Below are positions 35,459 to 44,486 of a stretch of DNA of 64,000 nt, in pieces. This stretch comes from Giardia muris. Taxonomy: Eukaryota > Fornicata > Diplomonadida > Hexamitidae. The notes under the pieces are model-generated. The model was not told the DNA's origin. It searched no databases and saw only the letters and a list, made by a program, of their open reading frames with translations. The stretch covers positions 930,001 through 994,000 of the forward strand of contig CM016926.1 of assembly GCA_006247105.1 (NCBI GenBank). Reading direction: 5' to 3'. The position numbers were made by a program, and so were the translations under genes. Numbering within the stretch: the first letter of the stretch is position 1; each line of letters begins with the position of its first letter.

Positions 35459-38173
35459 TTACAATGCCTCACGTATCCACGCCGCAAGCTTAGCCCCCTC
35501 GGGATTAGCCTGGGCAATCTTCTGCAACCGTTCCATCATCTGTGCTGGTGGAATCAAGTTCTCAGCCGAGAAGATACCCTTTATGACTGCTTGATACGCC
35601 GGTAGACCATAGCAGCCGACTAATCCGGTGACACGATCGATGACGGCGTTAGTGTAGACCGTTACAGACCCCAATAGTTGTGCCCTGCGTAAAATATCTC
35701 CCGCCTGCGAATACCTCCCCATAAACTCCTCGTTGGTGGACTTATCAATCAACTGATAGGTGATTTGGCTATGGGTCTCATCGAACCGACGAATCCGTTC
35801 CTGGCAATGCTTCAATGCCGCTTTAACAACGGGAATGCGTTGATCAGCTTCGCCACCGGAGACCTTTCGTCCCTTAATAACTGTGCAGCCTTGTCTGACC
35901 GCCTCTCGAAGACTATCAAGTTCATATTCCACCGCCTTGAGACTACTATTCTCTTGACTCCAAACATGATGAATGGTTTCGGTTAGATGAACAATGGCAC
36001 GCACAATGCTCTCACTTACCTCAGGGGCAGAAAGGATGGATCCCAGAAGCTCTTCCGGAAGCTTAAGAAGAAGTGTACATGTCATGAGGTAGTCGTTCTC
36101 TAATAATGGCCGTACCAATGATAGCGTCGTTGGGCTTTCGATATAGAGGCTAAGAAGAAGAAGCCGTTCATGCACCACTGCTGTCTGGAACACGGGCATC
36201 TGTGGAAGCCGTGAGACAATGATTTGGATAAGCATCTCGTTCACGTCATTCCGTTTCAAGCTTTCATGGATCTTCTCATACGTCTTTTGAAGAATCGCCC
36301 CACGCGTGGCCTCAAGCCGTCGTACGTACTCGGGAGTGGTGGAAAGGATGTACTTGACAGCACCATTCAGCTCTCCTTCCATGGTTGACGAGATGGTGCC
36401 TTCGGCCTCATCTATGAAGGAGAGGACTCGAGTGACATAAGAGTAGTCGAAGGAGTTGATGTATGGAAGGGTGAACCGTATCGGTGGTATATCAGTGAAG
36501 ACTCGTTGAAAGATGCTAAGACCGCGTTCTGTGATGCATAAGCAGATCAAGACTAGGATGGCCTCCTGAACTCTGGGTTCCAATGCGGAGTTGGGTGAAG
36601 CTTTCAACTCGTTCTCCAAGCCATCTAGAAGGAAGTCCAAGTGTGGACGATATGCCGCAAATAGTACGATCATCATGTTGGCATAGGCCTCCTTACCCAT
36701 ATATACGTGCTTCAGCGCATTCAATAGCGTCGTGTGCGCGTTTGGCACCTCGCCTCCTAAGTGAAGACAACTGAGCGATAAGGAGACTACGGATAGGAGA
36801 GCTTCCTTCGTCAGACTTCTACCCTCTTGTAATGAACCTTCCAGGATCTCGTTCAAAGCCTGGAAGATATGCCGACGGCTATTCCCTGGTGCCTTGCGAA
36901 TGCCACAAATGAGTGACGGCACGTATAATGGATCATTCACGAGCCTTTGAAGAGCGTATTCGGCTAGTTCTTTGGTTTGCTCCGGAGCATAGGTCTCCAA
37001 CTCTACGCAGAGTAATGTGAATGGTTGGTGCATGAGTGTAAGCTCCGGATCCAAAGGATAGACCGTCTGAGTCCCAACGGTTTCGGAAAGGCTATTGAGT
37101 GCAAACAGGGTCATTGCAATAAGATCTGCTGCCCTATCCACGGCCATGTCGGTACGGACCTTGACGAATGGGCACTCGATCGAGGCGAAGAAGTCAGTCG
37201 CAATGGCCGATGCAGAATCAATGGCTATCTTCATGAGGTGGGTGCACATCGTCCAGCACGCCTTCAAGTTGCGCCTCTCGGCCCTATAGTAGGTAAGGAC
37301 GGTGTCGAAGGATGGCGTCAATGTTGCAAGGTGCTTGGTTAGTCCAATCAGGCCGCGAAGCTCTTGCTTTTGACGTTCTTGAGTATCAAGCATAATACCA
37401 TAGGTCTGACAGATGAATAAGGCCGATTCGTAGTGCTTCTGGTCACGCTCAAGAGATTTCAATTGCTCACGATTAGTGGCATAACCCGTACGGGAATCAA
37501 TGAGCTCGTCACAACGGCCGCTTTCCAAGAAGGATAGGCACGCGAAGATGATGGAGGTTGCGCCGGAGGGGTTTCCGAACGGTGGGGCACGTTGTGCCCG
37601 TTCGGTGACCCTGACCCTCAAGGCTAAATAGTCACAGATGTGTGTCGTCGTGTAGATGACGCGGAGGATCGTGCGCTTGTAGTCTGAGTTGATGATCAAT
37701 CCATAAAGTGTAGTGAGGCAACTGATATAGGCGGTATGAAAGGTGGCTGAGAGTTTAGCACGAAGTGGCGTCGGCATGTTGAATAGAGCCTTCTCCTTAT
37801 CGTACTCGTAGTACTGATCAACGATGCGCGTCTTCAGCTGTTCCTTGAATGGGGAGAAGTGTTGCTTATGTGTCTGACCGTATGCTTGAAGAATAAGGAA
37901 GTGTATGAGCTGGAGTCCGGCTAAGGCGAGCTTCGTCGCCGCGGGGCGCTCGTCGAACTGTGCGATCTCGGGGAGGGGGAGAGGGGTGGGTTGTAGGATG
38001 TGAGTAATGACAGCCCCTCCCAAATCATTGAGTACTTGATACCCAACACTCATGTCGGTCAAAGCTTTGTGTGCCACCCCCACGGCCTGGTGAAGCTCCC
38101 GCGTGAGGGCACGGAATACATCATCCGATGCGCTCGGGGAGAAGGTGGCTAGCCTCGAGACAAGATCCTGCAT
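35459..38173 (-). CDS. Hypothetical alpha-helical protein, 904 residues
   Basis: Entirely helical, without low-complexity regions or membrane spans. It has a repetitive helix-turn-helix texture suggestive of a solenoid (for example LSYISAL-like hydrophobic helices and ILVLICLCITERGLSIFQRV). The C-terminal 70 residues carry a helical hairpin (MMERLQKIAQANPEGAKLAA). No family recognised. Large solenoids in this size range include nuclear pore, transport and cell-cycle scaffolds, but nothing decides between them. The start follows AAAACTAG, 16 bp after the STE20 kinase stop. That gap contains an AGTAAA signal for the kinase message. Confidence 0.85.
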   Translation of the reverse strand: MQDLVSRLATFSPSASDDVFRALTRELHQAVGVAHKALTDMSVGYQVLNDLGGAVITHILQPTPLPLPEIAQFDERPAATKLALAGLQLIHFLILQAYGQTHKQHFSPFKEQLKTRIVDQYYEYDKEKALFNMPTPLRAKLSATFHTAYISCLTTLYGLIINSDYKRTILRVIYTTTHICDYLALRVRVTERAQRAPPFGNPSGATSIIFACLSFLESGRCDELIDSRTGYATNREQLKSLERDQKHYESALFICQTYGIMLDTQERQKQELRGLIGLTKHLATLTPSFDTVLTYYRAERRNLKACWTMCTHLMKIAIDSASAIATDFFASIECPFVKVRTDMAVDRAADLIAMTLFALNSLSETVGTQTVYPLDPELTLMHQPFTLLCVELETYAPEQTKELAEYALQRLVNDPLYVPSLICGIRKAPGNSRRHIFQALNEILEGSLQEGRSLTKEALLSVVSLSLSCLHLGGEVPNAHTTLLNALKHVYMGKEAYANMMIVLFAAYRPHLDFLLDGLENELKASPNSALEPRVQEAILVLICLCITERGLSIFQRVFTDIPPIRFTLPYINSFDYSYVTRVLSFIDEAEGTISSTMEGELNGAVKYILSTTPEYVRRLEATRGAILQKTYEKIHESLKRNDVNEMLIQIIVSRLPQMPVFQTAVVHERLLLLSLYIESPTTLSLVRPLLENDYLMTCTLLLKLPEELLGSILSAPEVSESIVRAIVHLTETIHHVWSQENSSLKAVEYELDSLREAVRQGCTVIKGRKVSGGEADQRIPVVKAALKHCQERIRRFDETHSQITYQLIDKSTNEEFMGRYSQAGDILRRAQLLGSVTVYTNAVIDRVTGLVGCYGLPAYQAVIKGIFSAENLIPPAQMMERLQKIAQANPEGAKLAAWIREAL

Positions 38174-38178
38174 CTAGT

Positions 38179-38184
38179 TTTACT
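38179..38184 (-). promoter_or_regulatory. AGTAAA poly(A) signal of the STE20-like kinase
   Basis: Lies inside the 16-bp gap between the kinase stop and the next minus-strand ATG, so the kinase 3' UTR must overlap the next gene's 5' end. Confidence 0.6.
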
Positions 38185-38189
38185 GGTAT

Positions 38190-39620
38190 CTAATTCGGCT
38201 CCTTACCTCGAACCTTCTGGATCATGATCGCCTTCCTAAGGATCTTGAGCTGGGCTGAGGACTTCTCCTCGGCCTTCATCACCTGCAACTCCTGGTGCGT
38301 ATGCGTCCGTGCTAATTCCATCGCTTGGTCCAATTCTTGTTCCGATGCTTGAAGTCTTTGGCTCTTGGTCAATCGAATGGAGTTGCCATCAAGTGTCGAG
38401 CCAGACCCACCCCGTATCTTGCGAGTTTTCGGCTTCTTCTTCGAGGTCCTCGACTTATCATCTTCCGAAGATGTCAAACTTCCTACACACTCCTCAGCCA
38501 TCACATCTTGACCCACCTCGACGCTAATCGTCCCAGCTCCTTCGTGTTCGTGACCAGACTCCACAAGGGCGGGAGTATCGTTCTCTCCTTCGCGCACAAC
38601 CTCACCGTTGATGATTATGGTCCCATCCTCGAAGATCAACTGCCCAAAGTTATAGTTGGGCTCGTGCGCCTGCTTCCCAGAGCCGTTCGAAACCACAATG
38701 TCTGCTAATGAGCACTTGTACTTCTCCGCCAGGATGTCCACCATCTTGGAGGGAGAGGTGATCGTGTCTCCTTCGATTGTGCAATGAGTGGTGATGAACG
38801 GGTGCTCCAGCAGCTGTTCTGGAGTCCATCGCTCCTCCTCCTCCATCTGGAGGCAGTGATCGACGAAATCTGCAAAGACATCGCTATGCGTGAGCCCCGT
38901 GGCAGGATTCACCCTCCCCCTCAGCCGCATGGGCTCACGCTTGGAGATCATGACGACAGCCCGCATGCTTGTCATATCCGCGAGAGGAGGCTTCCCTTCG
39001 GTTAGCTCGATAGCCGTAATCCCAAGGGCCCAGATGTCAGCCTTGAAGGAATAACCAGTCCCTCTCACCTGTTGAGGGCTTAACCAGTATGGTGTCCCAA
39101 TCATCGTGAATCGTTGACTAAACGTATTGGCCATCTCGGCTGAGACGCCAAAGTCTGCGAGCTTCACAACGGCATCCTCTGTTACTAATAGGTTATTTGC
39201 TTTGATGTCGCGGTGAACTATTTTCTGCTCGTGCAGCGCCTTTAGGCCCAAGAGGGCGCATGCAACCGCGTAGGCGCACTCCTCCTCCGTCAAGATTCGA
39301 CTACAGCTACGCATAAGGTCTGACAAGGAGCCTCCACTGCAATACTCCAGAACGACCCAAAGTTCCCCTTCAGTCTTGTCCACAAAGGACCCGATGTACC
39401 CCACGATGTACTTCGAGGCGAACTTCCGAAGGAGACGGATTTCCCGCGCGAGATCCGTGGCGTCTCCTTCGAGTTGCAGTCTCTTGATTGCAACGATCTC
39501 GTTCGTCAGGACGGAGAACGCTTGCCAGACCGTCCCATATGACCCCGTCCCGATGACGGACAGGAGCTCGAAGCACTCCCGAGGGTTCTTCTCGTCAACT
39601 AGGTCAGCTAGTATGGCCAT
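38190..39620 (-). CDS. STE20-family (MST-like) serine/threonine kinase
   Basis: 476 residues from the ATG after TCAAAAAATG. The kinase domain spans about 17-285: GTGSYG (24-29), VAIK with Lys46, HRDIKANN with Asp138, DFG with Asp156, then TMIGTPYW, and the STE20/MST-type DIWALGITAIELTEGKPPLA and MRAVVMI. The usual APE after TPYW reads SPQ, so the structural Glu is replaced by Gln. Catalytic residues are otherwise complete. The C-terminal 60 residues form a basic/acidic helix (LQASEQELDQAMELARTHTH) that might replace a SARAH-type dimerization helix. MST kinases activate NDR/LATS kinases with MOB1; a MOB1 gene is 11 kb away. Overlap with the upstream gene is avoided by this start, which is 7 bp after its stop. 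Confidence 0.93.
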   Translation of the reverse strand: MAILADLVDEKNPRECFELLSVIGTGSYGTVWQAFSVLTNEIVAIKRLQLEGDATDLAREIRLLRKFASKYIVGYIGSFVDKTEGELWVVLEYCSGGSLSDLMRSCSRILTEEECAYAVACALLGLKALHEQKIVHRDIKANNLLVTEDAVVKLADFGVSAEMANTFSQRFTMIGTPYWLSPQQVRGTGYSFKADIWALGITAIELTEGKPPLADMTSMRAVVMISKREPMRLRGRVNPATGLTHSDVFADFVDHCLQMEEEERWTPEQLLEHPFITTHCTIEGDTITSPSKMVDILAEKYKCSLADIVVSNGSGKQAHEPNYNFGQLIFEDGTIIINGEVVREGENDTPALVESGHEHEGAGTISVEVGQDVMAEECVGSLTSSEDDKSRTSKKKPKTRKIRGGSGSTLDGNSIRLTKSQRLQASEQELDQAMELARTHTHQELQVMKAEEKSSAQLKILRKAIMIQKVRGKEPN

Positions 39621-39627
39621 TTTTTGA

Positions 39628-42600
39628 TCAGACTTCGAGGTCTTCAAACCCAAGAGACTCGGCGTCGAAGCCCAAGGAGCCGCCAACGTCGTCAAAATAG
39701 TCGAAGCCGTCGACGTCGTAGTCCACCTGGAAGTGGGGAGGTTCCTTTTCGGAAAGGATAGTAGGCATCTTGGAGAGTGGCTGTGGATTTCGAGACTCAG
39801 AGATGAGCTTCTCCTCCGATAGGGATAGGTCTTCAAAGTCTAGAGGAGGTTCCTTATGGATACTTGCTAGCTGTACTTGTGCCCCGGTTACGTCGAACGC
39901 ATCGGATGACGAAGTGCGCGAACTACTGGACTTCCCCTCCTTCTTGCGAGTTACGTAGGAGCCGAAGGGTAAAAGGGCGTTCTCGGTAATGATGGCGTCA
40001 AAGGTTAGGTCGGGTCCAGGGGTCTCAAACTGTGAAAAGGCCTGGGTTCCATGTGTCCCGTGTAAGCCCTGTGTCCCTTGCGTCGAAGAGAGAGAGCTCG
40101 GCTTCTTCGGAATCCCGGCGCTCCTGCGTAACGAAAAGACGGCCAGGGTCGCCGGGTCGGAGGTGATTGATTCGTGCCCGAGATCAATACTCGGGTCCAA
40201 CCGAATTCCCGAGTCTATATCGTCGGCGGAGAGTGTCCGCGACTGGACAGAGGGGATATCCTCCAGAACCCGGTTGAGGATAAGATCTCCATCTATATTA
40301 TCAGTGCTGTAGTTACTTGCCTGCTCCGGAATCAACCCATGGCCACCGAAGTCGGATCCGCTGGGAAGTGTCATCCGGTACTCCAGCGTGGTCTCCTCCG
40401 TGAACGTCCTTTGAGCCGACGACTTGGTTGGAAGGATGGTGGAGCTATCACGCGCACCAAACAGTTCGTCGGGGAGATCGAAGTCCGAGTCGCATGGCTC
40501 TCCGATACTACTTTGATATCGTCCTCTATCGTCAACCTTCTGACGTGAGTCATCCTGAACGAGATGAGGTCCTTGACCATCTACCCATAAATCATCATGA
40601 AGCACCTCATCCTCGGGATTAGCTTCAATGGCAGACCCGAATGAAGGGCGTAGTTCCCTCGGCGTCGGACGCGTCTCGGCTGATCCAGGTTGTTGGCTAC
40701 GCTTCATCGCAGCACTTAAACTGTTGGTGAAGGAGATCGTCCGAGAAAGGATCGATAATGACATTTGATCAAGCAACTCGGACCGCTCTTCAGGCCCACT
40801 TTCAGATAAGTTCTCCTCAGGTACAGTGGGAATAAAGGGTAAGAGAAGTTGTTGAGGCGGAGACGCAGTCACTGGGAGAACCACAGGCTCCTGCTGCGTT
40901 GTTGTTGGGACCTCATCGTCTCCATTGATAACATCTTCTTTCTCAGGTAAGACATTGGGCAGGGGATTCTCCTTCTCTCCTGAAGACCCGTCCGGATGTT
41001 TTTCAACACTCGACCCAGATGTCCCACTACTGGAACTGACGTTCTCGAACCGTACCTTGAGTGGTCCACGTCTTTCCTCTTGGTTCGTTAGGCTATCTGG
41101 GGAGCTTTTCTTCGAGGGAGGAGTATCCTTAGGAGAGCTTGGAGTCTTATCCTCGACACCTGGCGTTTCTTGAAGGCCCATAGCCAGGTCTCCATCCTGT
41201 GAATCTGAAGCCCTCCAAAGTTCGTCTGAGACAGGTGTCGGAAGTGGTTTATCAGCAGGACTGATACGACTCTCGGGTGAATGCTCCGTGGTCGTGTGAA
41301 GTATTGTCGTTGGAAGGCGAATCGGCGAGGGAATAGGAGATGTGTTCATCGAGGCGTCCTGTGCACTCTGCTCCTTGTGGTCTATAGTGAGGGTGCTATG
41401 AGACTGTTGTAACTGCGCCATGGCAGAGGGAACTAAGCCCAAAGAGGGTCGCCGATTACCAGTATTACCTGACGTCTTCGGACGCGGTGGAATACGCATC
41501 GGCTTTGCCATGCTAACTCCCACGAGAGGCGAAGCGGCTTCTTGGGCTCGCCGTGGTGAAAGACTACTTGGCGGCGCTGGAGGACGTGACGTGAACATCC
41601 CGGCCCGTAGCCCAGATAGTTGTGGATGTTCCAGTCCATTCCCTAACTTCGCTTGAGTCCCTTGCTCACTCCGAGGTAAAGATTCTGTATCTGGAACGGG
41701 CGGAGGCATCGAGTCCAAGGTGATTGGGGGGATGGACATGTGCATGGGGCCTGTATTTGGCACTGTGAAGCCACCGGACGGGAAACTAGGGATGGTCATT
41801 GGACCACTCGATGGATACGATTGAACCTGAGAGTAGAGGCCTTGGCCGCCCTGAATAGCCAATGCGCCTTCCAATTCTGCGATGCGTTGGAGTAGGAGCT
41901 GCATGGTCATGTTCTGGGCTGCGGCCTGCTGCTCAGCTTGTGCCCGCTCATTATTAAGGATCGTCGTGAAGTGCGCGAATTGTGCCAATTGACGCTCCTT
42001 ATTTGCCGTCACCTCAAGCTTGTGCAAAGCCTCTGCATACGTCTGCGATAGCCCTGCGTTCCGCTCCATAACCTCTAGGATGACGTCCGTCTCACGCTTC
42101 GAGCGCGACTTTGCCCTTTTCTTCTTTGACTTCCCATGTAGGAGTTGATCAAAGGTTTCCGCGGTACGGGTCCTAACAGCCTTTGGCTCCTCCACCGTTA
42201 AGTTATCATCCATCTCCTCTTTTAAAGGTGCTGACTTCGCGACGTATGGAACTTGGGGCTCGGTATTTCCGACCTGAGAGATAGTTGAGCTAGACGCTTC
42301 TATTGGTGCTACGGCCTCATAGTAAGAGCGCGCGGGGAGTGCAGCGCTGATAGCCTGGATGGCGGACCGATCCGAGGGTGGGCTTCTCGGAGGGTACTGC
42401 ACGACCGTCTGAATGGCATCAGAAGCCTCCCCATGCGAAGGTATATGATCTGAGGGGCGTTGCAGCATACCAGCTGCTGCCTCAGTAGTAGCCGGCGGGG
42501 CGGATAGCTCATGTCTGGACTGCACAAGGAAACTATGACTTGGTTGGTAGAGGTTCTGGCTAGAATGATGAAGTCCCATTTCGGCTAAGGCCTTGCTCCG

Positions 42601-42852
42601 GAACGCCTCCGCGTCCTGCATGTAGTACTGGAGGATTCGGTCGGACTCCGCCATTGCCTGTTGCGTGTACGAGTCGTAGTTCTGTGCAGAAGCTGTTGGG
42701 CGCGGCTTGGAAACTGACGTATAGACCGGGGGGAAGTGCCGCAAAGACTCAACAGGCGGGAGAGAAAGGGCGGTTGGAGGCGGTGCGAGGCGGTGGGCAC
42801 TGTAATACTGGCCAGGGACGCCCCCAGGCCGTAAGAAGATCTTAGGGTGCAT
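39628..42852 (-). CDS. Hypothetical large disordered protein with central coiled coil, 1,074 residues
   Basis: The start at 42852 follows ATTCTAAA and leaves 6 bp to the divergent UTP7 start. A longer reading from 43017 would overlap that gene. Features in order: Pro/Tyr-rich N-terminus; basic patch KSKKKRAKSRSKRE near 295-310 that could be a nuclear signal; coiled coil about 310-400 (MERNAGLSQTYAEALHKLEV; QRIAELEGALAIQ); long Ser/Pro/Thr-rich disordered region; acidic C-terminus with DVDGFDYFDDVGGSLGFDAE. The DxDGFD[FY]F ending resembles that of the 515-residue protein at 31.9 kb. Function unknown. Confidence 0.83.
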   Translation of the reverse strand: MHPKIFLRPGGVPGQYYSAHRLAPPPTALSLPPVESLRHFPPVYTSVSKPRPTASAQNYDSYTQQAMAESDRILQYYMQDAEAFRSKALAEMGLHHSSQNLYQPSHSFLVQSRHELSAPPATTEAAAGMLQRPSDHIPSHGEASDAIQTVVQYPPRSPPSDRSAIQAISAALPARSYYEAVAPIEASSSTISQVGNTEPQVPYVAKSAPLKEEMDDNLTVEEPKAVRTRTAETFDQLLHGKSKKKRAKSRSKRETDVILEVMERNAGLSQTYAEALHKLEVTANKERQLAQFAHFTTILNNERAQAEQQAAAQNMTMQLLLQRIAELEGALAIQGGQGLYSQVQSYPSSGPMTIPSFPSGGFTVPNTGPMHMSIPPITLDSMPPPVPDTESLPRSEQGTQAKLGNGLEHPQLSGLRAGMFTSRPPAPPSSLSPRRAQEAASPLVGVSMAKPMRIPPRPKTSGNTGNRRPSLGLVPSAMAQLQQSHSTLTIDHKEQSAQDASMNTSPIPSPIRLPTTILHTTTEHSPESRISPADKPLPTPVSDELWRASDSQDGDLAMGLQETPGVEDKTPSSPKDTPPSKKSSPDSLTNQEERRGPLKVRFENVSSSSGTSGSSVEKHPDGSSGEKENPLPNVLPEKEDVINGDDEVPTTTQQEPVVLPVTASPPQQLLLPFIPTVPEENLSESGPEERSELLDQMSLSILSRTISFTNSLSAAMKRSQQPGSAETRPTPRELRPSFGSAIEANPEDEVLHDDLWVDGQGPHLVQDDSRQKVDDRGRYQSSIGEPCDSDFDLPDELFGARDSSTILPTKSSAQRTFTEETTLEYRMTLPSGSDFGGHGLIPEQASNYSTDNIDGDLILNRVLEDIPSVQSRTLSADDIDSGIRLDPSIDLGHESITSDPATLAVFSLRRSAGIPKKPSSLSSTQGTQGLHGTHGTQAFSQFETPGPDLTFDAIITENALLPFGSYVTRKKEGKSSSSRTSSSDAFDVTGAQVQLASIHKEPPLDFEDLSLSEEKLISESRNPQPLSKMPTILSEKEPPHFQVDYDVDGFDYFDDVGGSLGFDAESLGFEDLEV

Positions 42853-42858
42853 TTTAGA
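42853..42858. promoter_or_regulatory. 6-bp divergent start region (1,074-residue gene / UTP7)
   Basis: CAT-TTTAGA-ATG: both start codons plus the spacer make a 12-bp near-palindrome. The promoter must lie within coding sequence or this core. Confidence 0.55.
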
Positions 42859-44484
42859 ATGAATCTGGAGACCTATGGAAGCCTTCAGATCGGCCAGCGA
42901 CAAAGGGCGATAAGGACCACGGACCTCGGGGTCCTCAGTACGGCAGAAGAGACCGGGATCTTCGGTGCTGGTCCAAACGTCTCCCAGATCGAGCTTCGCA
43001 AGTATCTCCCTGATCAAGCCGCTAACAACATTTTCGAGCTTTCATTGCACGCGGGCCCCTACCTGGCCACCTACGATCGCTCCGGGGCGCACATGCTCAT
43101 CGCGGGACAGGCCGGCCATCTCGCCATGATACGAATGGCAGATAAAAGCCTAATGATGGAAACGAACGTCTCAAATGATAGCATCCTTGACGCCTGCTTC
43201 CTGAATAACAATGCTCTCTTCTGCGCGGCGCGACAGCGCGAGGTCACGATCTATGATGATAATGGCCTCGAGATCCATCATCTCTCACGGCGTGGAGTTC
43301 TTCTTCTTGACTTCTTGCCTTACCATTGGCTCCTCACAAGCATCTGTTTGGGAGGCTTCATCGAATACGTTGACATCTCCACCGGAGAGACAGTATCGCG
43401 GATCGCAACCCGTATTCCGCGTGCATCTTGCTTGAGGCATAACCCGGAGAACGCCCTTCTTGGCGTAAGCTCCCTTGGGAAGACAAGCGTGTCTCTTTTC
43501 TCTCCAAACATTCCGGATAACCCTGCGATGATCATTGACTGTGGCCAAGGCGGGATCGTCAGACATTGCTTCTCATCAAATGGGGAGCATCTCATCACCG
43601 CAAGCGTCAACGGCCTGCTGAAGATCTTCGACCTCAGAAATTATGGAACCGAATTGACAGCGTTCTCACTACCGAGCACATCTCTGACGGACCTTTCCAT
43701 CTCCCAAACGGACATCCTGGCGGTGGCCTCTGCCCATCGTGTTGACTTCTTCAAGCTCAAGTCGCTCATGGAGTTTGATTATGCATCTGAGGAGACTAAA
43801 TCCTTACTTCAGAGCAACCCGGACCTCGAAAAATATCGTGGGAACGACTCGCACTTCTCCTTGACAGACCTGAAGCTGACGTATTTGACCCATCAATATG
43901 ATGGCTCAGCGATCTCGACCCTACACAAAGGGGCGTCTCATAAGGTCACTAATATGGGTCGTACCGGTAGTGGCCGAAATCGATCTGGGACTCGGAGTGG
44001 TAATGCCAACTCAATCACCAGTTGTACATTCCGTCCTTATTTCGACGATTGTCTCCTTGGTCTCACCTGCGGAGTCCAATCGATTATTGTCCCCGGGTCT
44101 GGAGCACAGGAGTATGATAGAAGAGTCGCAAACCCATTCGAGAGCCGGAGAGAGAGGAATAACAGGACGGTTCGTGACCTCCTAGATAAGATTCCTTATC
44201 AGCTCATCGGGAACCGAGAGGCCCTTACGTCTGTCTATTCTCCGACCGATAAAGAGCGAGTCCAGATACGTTATGGGCTCATTCATGACGCCATGGCAAA
44301 GAGGCACACCCGCAATAAGAAGAAGCGATCGATGGCCTCTAAGCTCAATACACGAGAAAGTATGCGACGCGTCGATGCCGAGATCCGACAACAGATGGCC
44401 GAGCTCGAGAAAGAGCGGAAGCGTGGGAGGACGCAGGAACGAACGAGGAAACAGGAAAGCGTTCTCGATCGCTTCCGCACGTAG
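42859..44484 (+). CDS. UTP7: SSU processome WD40 protein UTP7/WDR46
   Basis: 541 residues. A WD40 propeller (about 55-310) is followed by the BING4 C-terminal domain: FRPYFDDCLLGLTCGVQSII, VPGSGAQEYDRRVANPFESR, LLDKIPYQLI. The end is a Lys/Arg-rich helix (AKRHTRNKKKRSMASKL and KERKRGRTQERTRKQE). The 'VPGSGEP.(Y/F)D..E.NPFE' stretch is diagnostic for UTP7/WDR46, a nucleolar factor that acts with the U3 snoRNP in 18S rRNA maturation. Giardia's poorly visible nucleolus makes its presence noteworthy. The start (TTTAGAATG) is 6 bp from the divergent gene, so promoter elements must overlap coding sequence. Confidence 0.93.
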   Translation: MNLETYGSLQIGQRQRAIRTTDLGVLSTAEETGIFGAGPNVSQIELRKYLPDQAANNIFELSLHAGPYLATYDRSGAHMLIAGQAGHLAMIRMADKSLMMETNVSNDSILDACFLNNNALFCAARQREVTIYDDNGLEIHHLSRRGVLLLDFLPYHWLLTSICLGGFIEYVDISTGETVSRIATRIPRASCLRHNPENALLGVSSLGKTSVSLFSPNIPDNPAMIIDCGQGGIVRHCFSSNGEHLITASVNGLLKIFDLRNYGTELTAFSLPSTSLTDLSISQTDILAVASAHRVDFFKLKSLMEFDYASEETKSLLQSNPDLEKYRGNDSHFSLTDLKLTYLTHQYDGSAISTLHKGASHKVTNMGRTGSGRNRSGTRSGNANSITSCTFRPYFDDCLLGLTCGVQSIIVPGSGAQEYDRRVANPFESRRERNNRTVRDLLDKIPYQLIGNREALTSVYSPTDKERVQIRYGLIHDAMAKRHTRNKKKRSMASKLNTRESMRRVDAEIRQQMAELEKERKRGRTQERTRKQESVLDRFRT

Positions 44485-44486
44485 GT

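Noticed and set aside
38190..39836. Longer start for the STE20-like kinase
   Set aside because: The extra 72 residues are antisense-frame shadow of the neighbour's acidic C-terminus; the ATG at 39620 follows an A-run.
42853..43017. Longer N-terminus for the 1,074-residue protein
   Set aside because: It would lie inside the UTP7 coding region; the ATG at 42852 has the favoured A-rich context.
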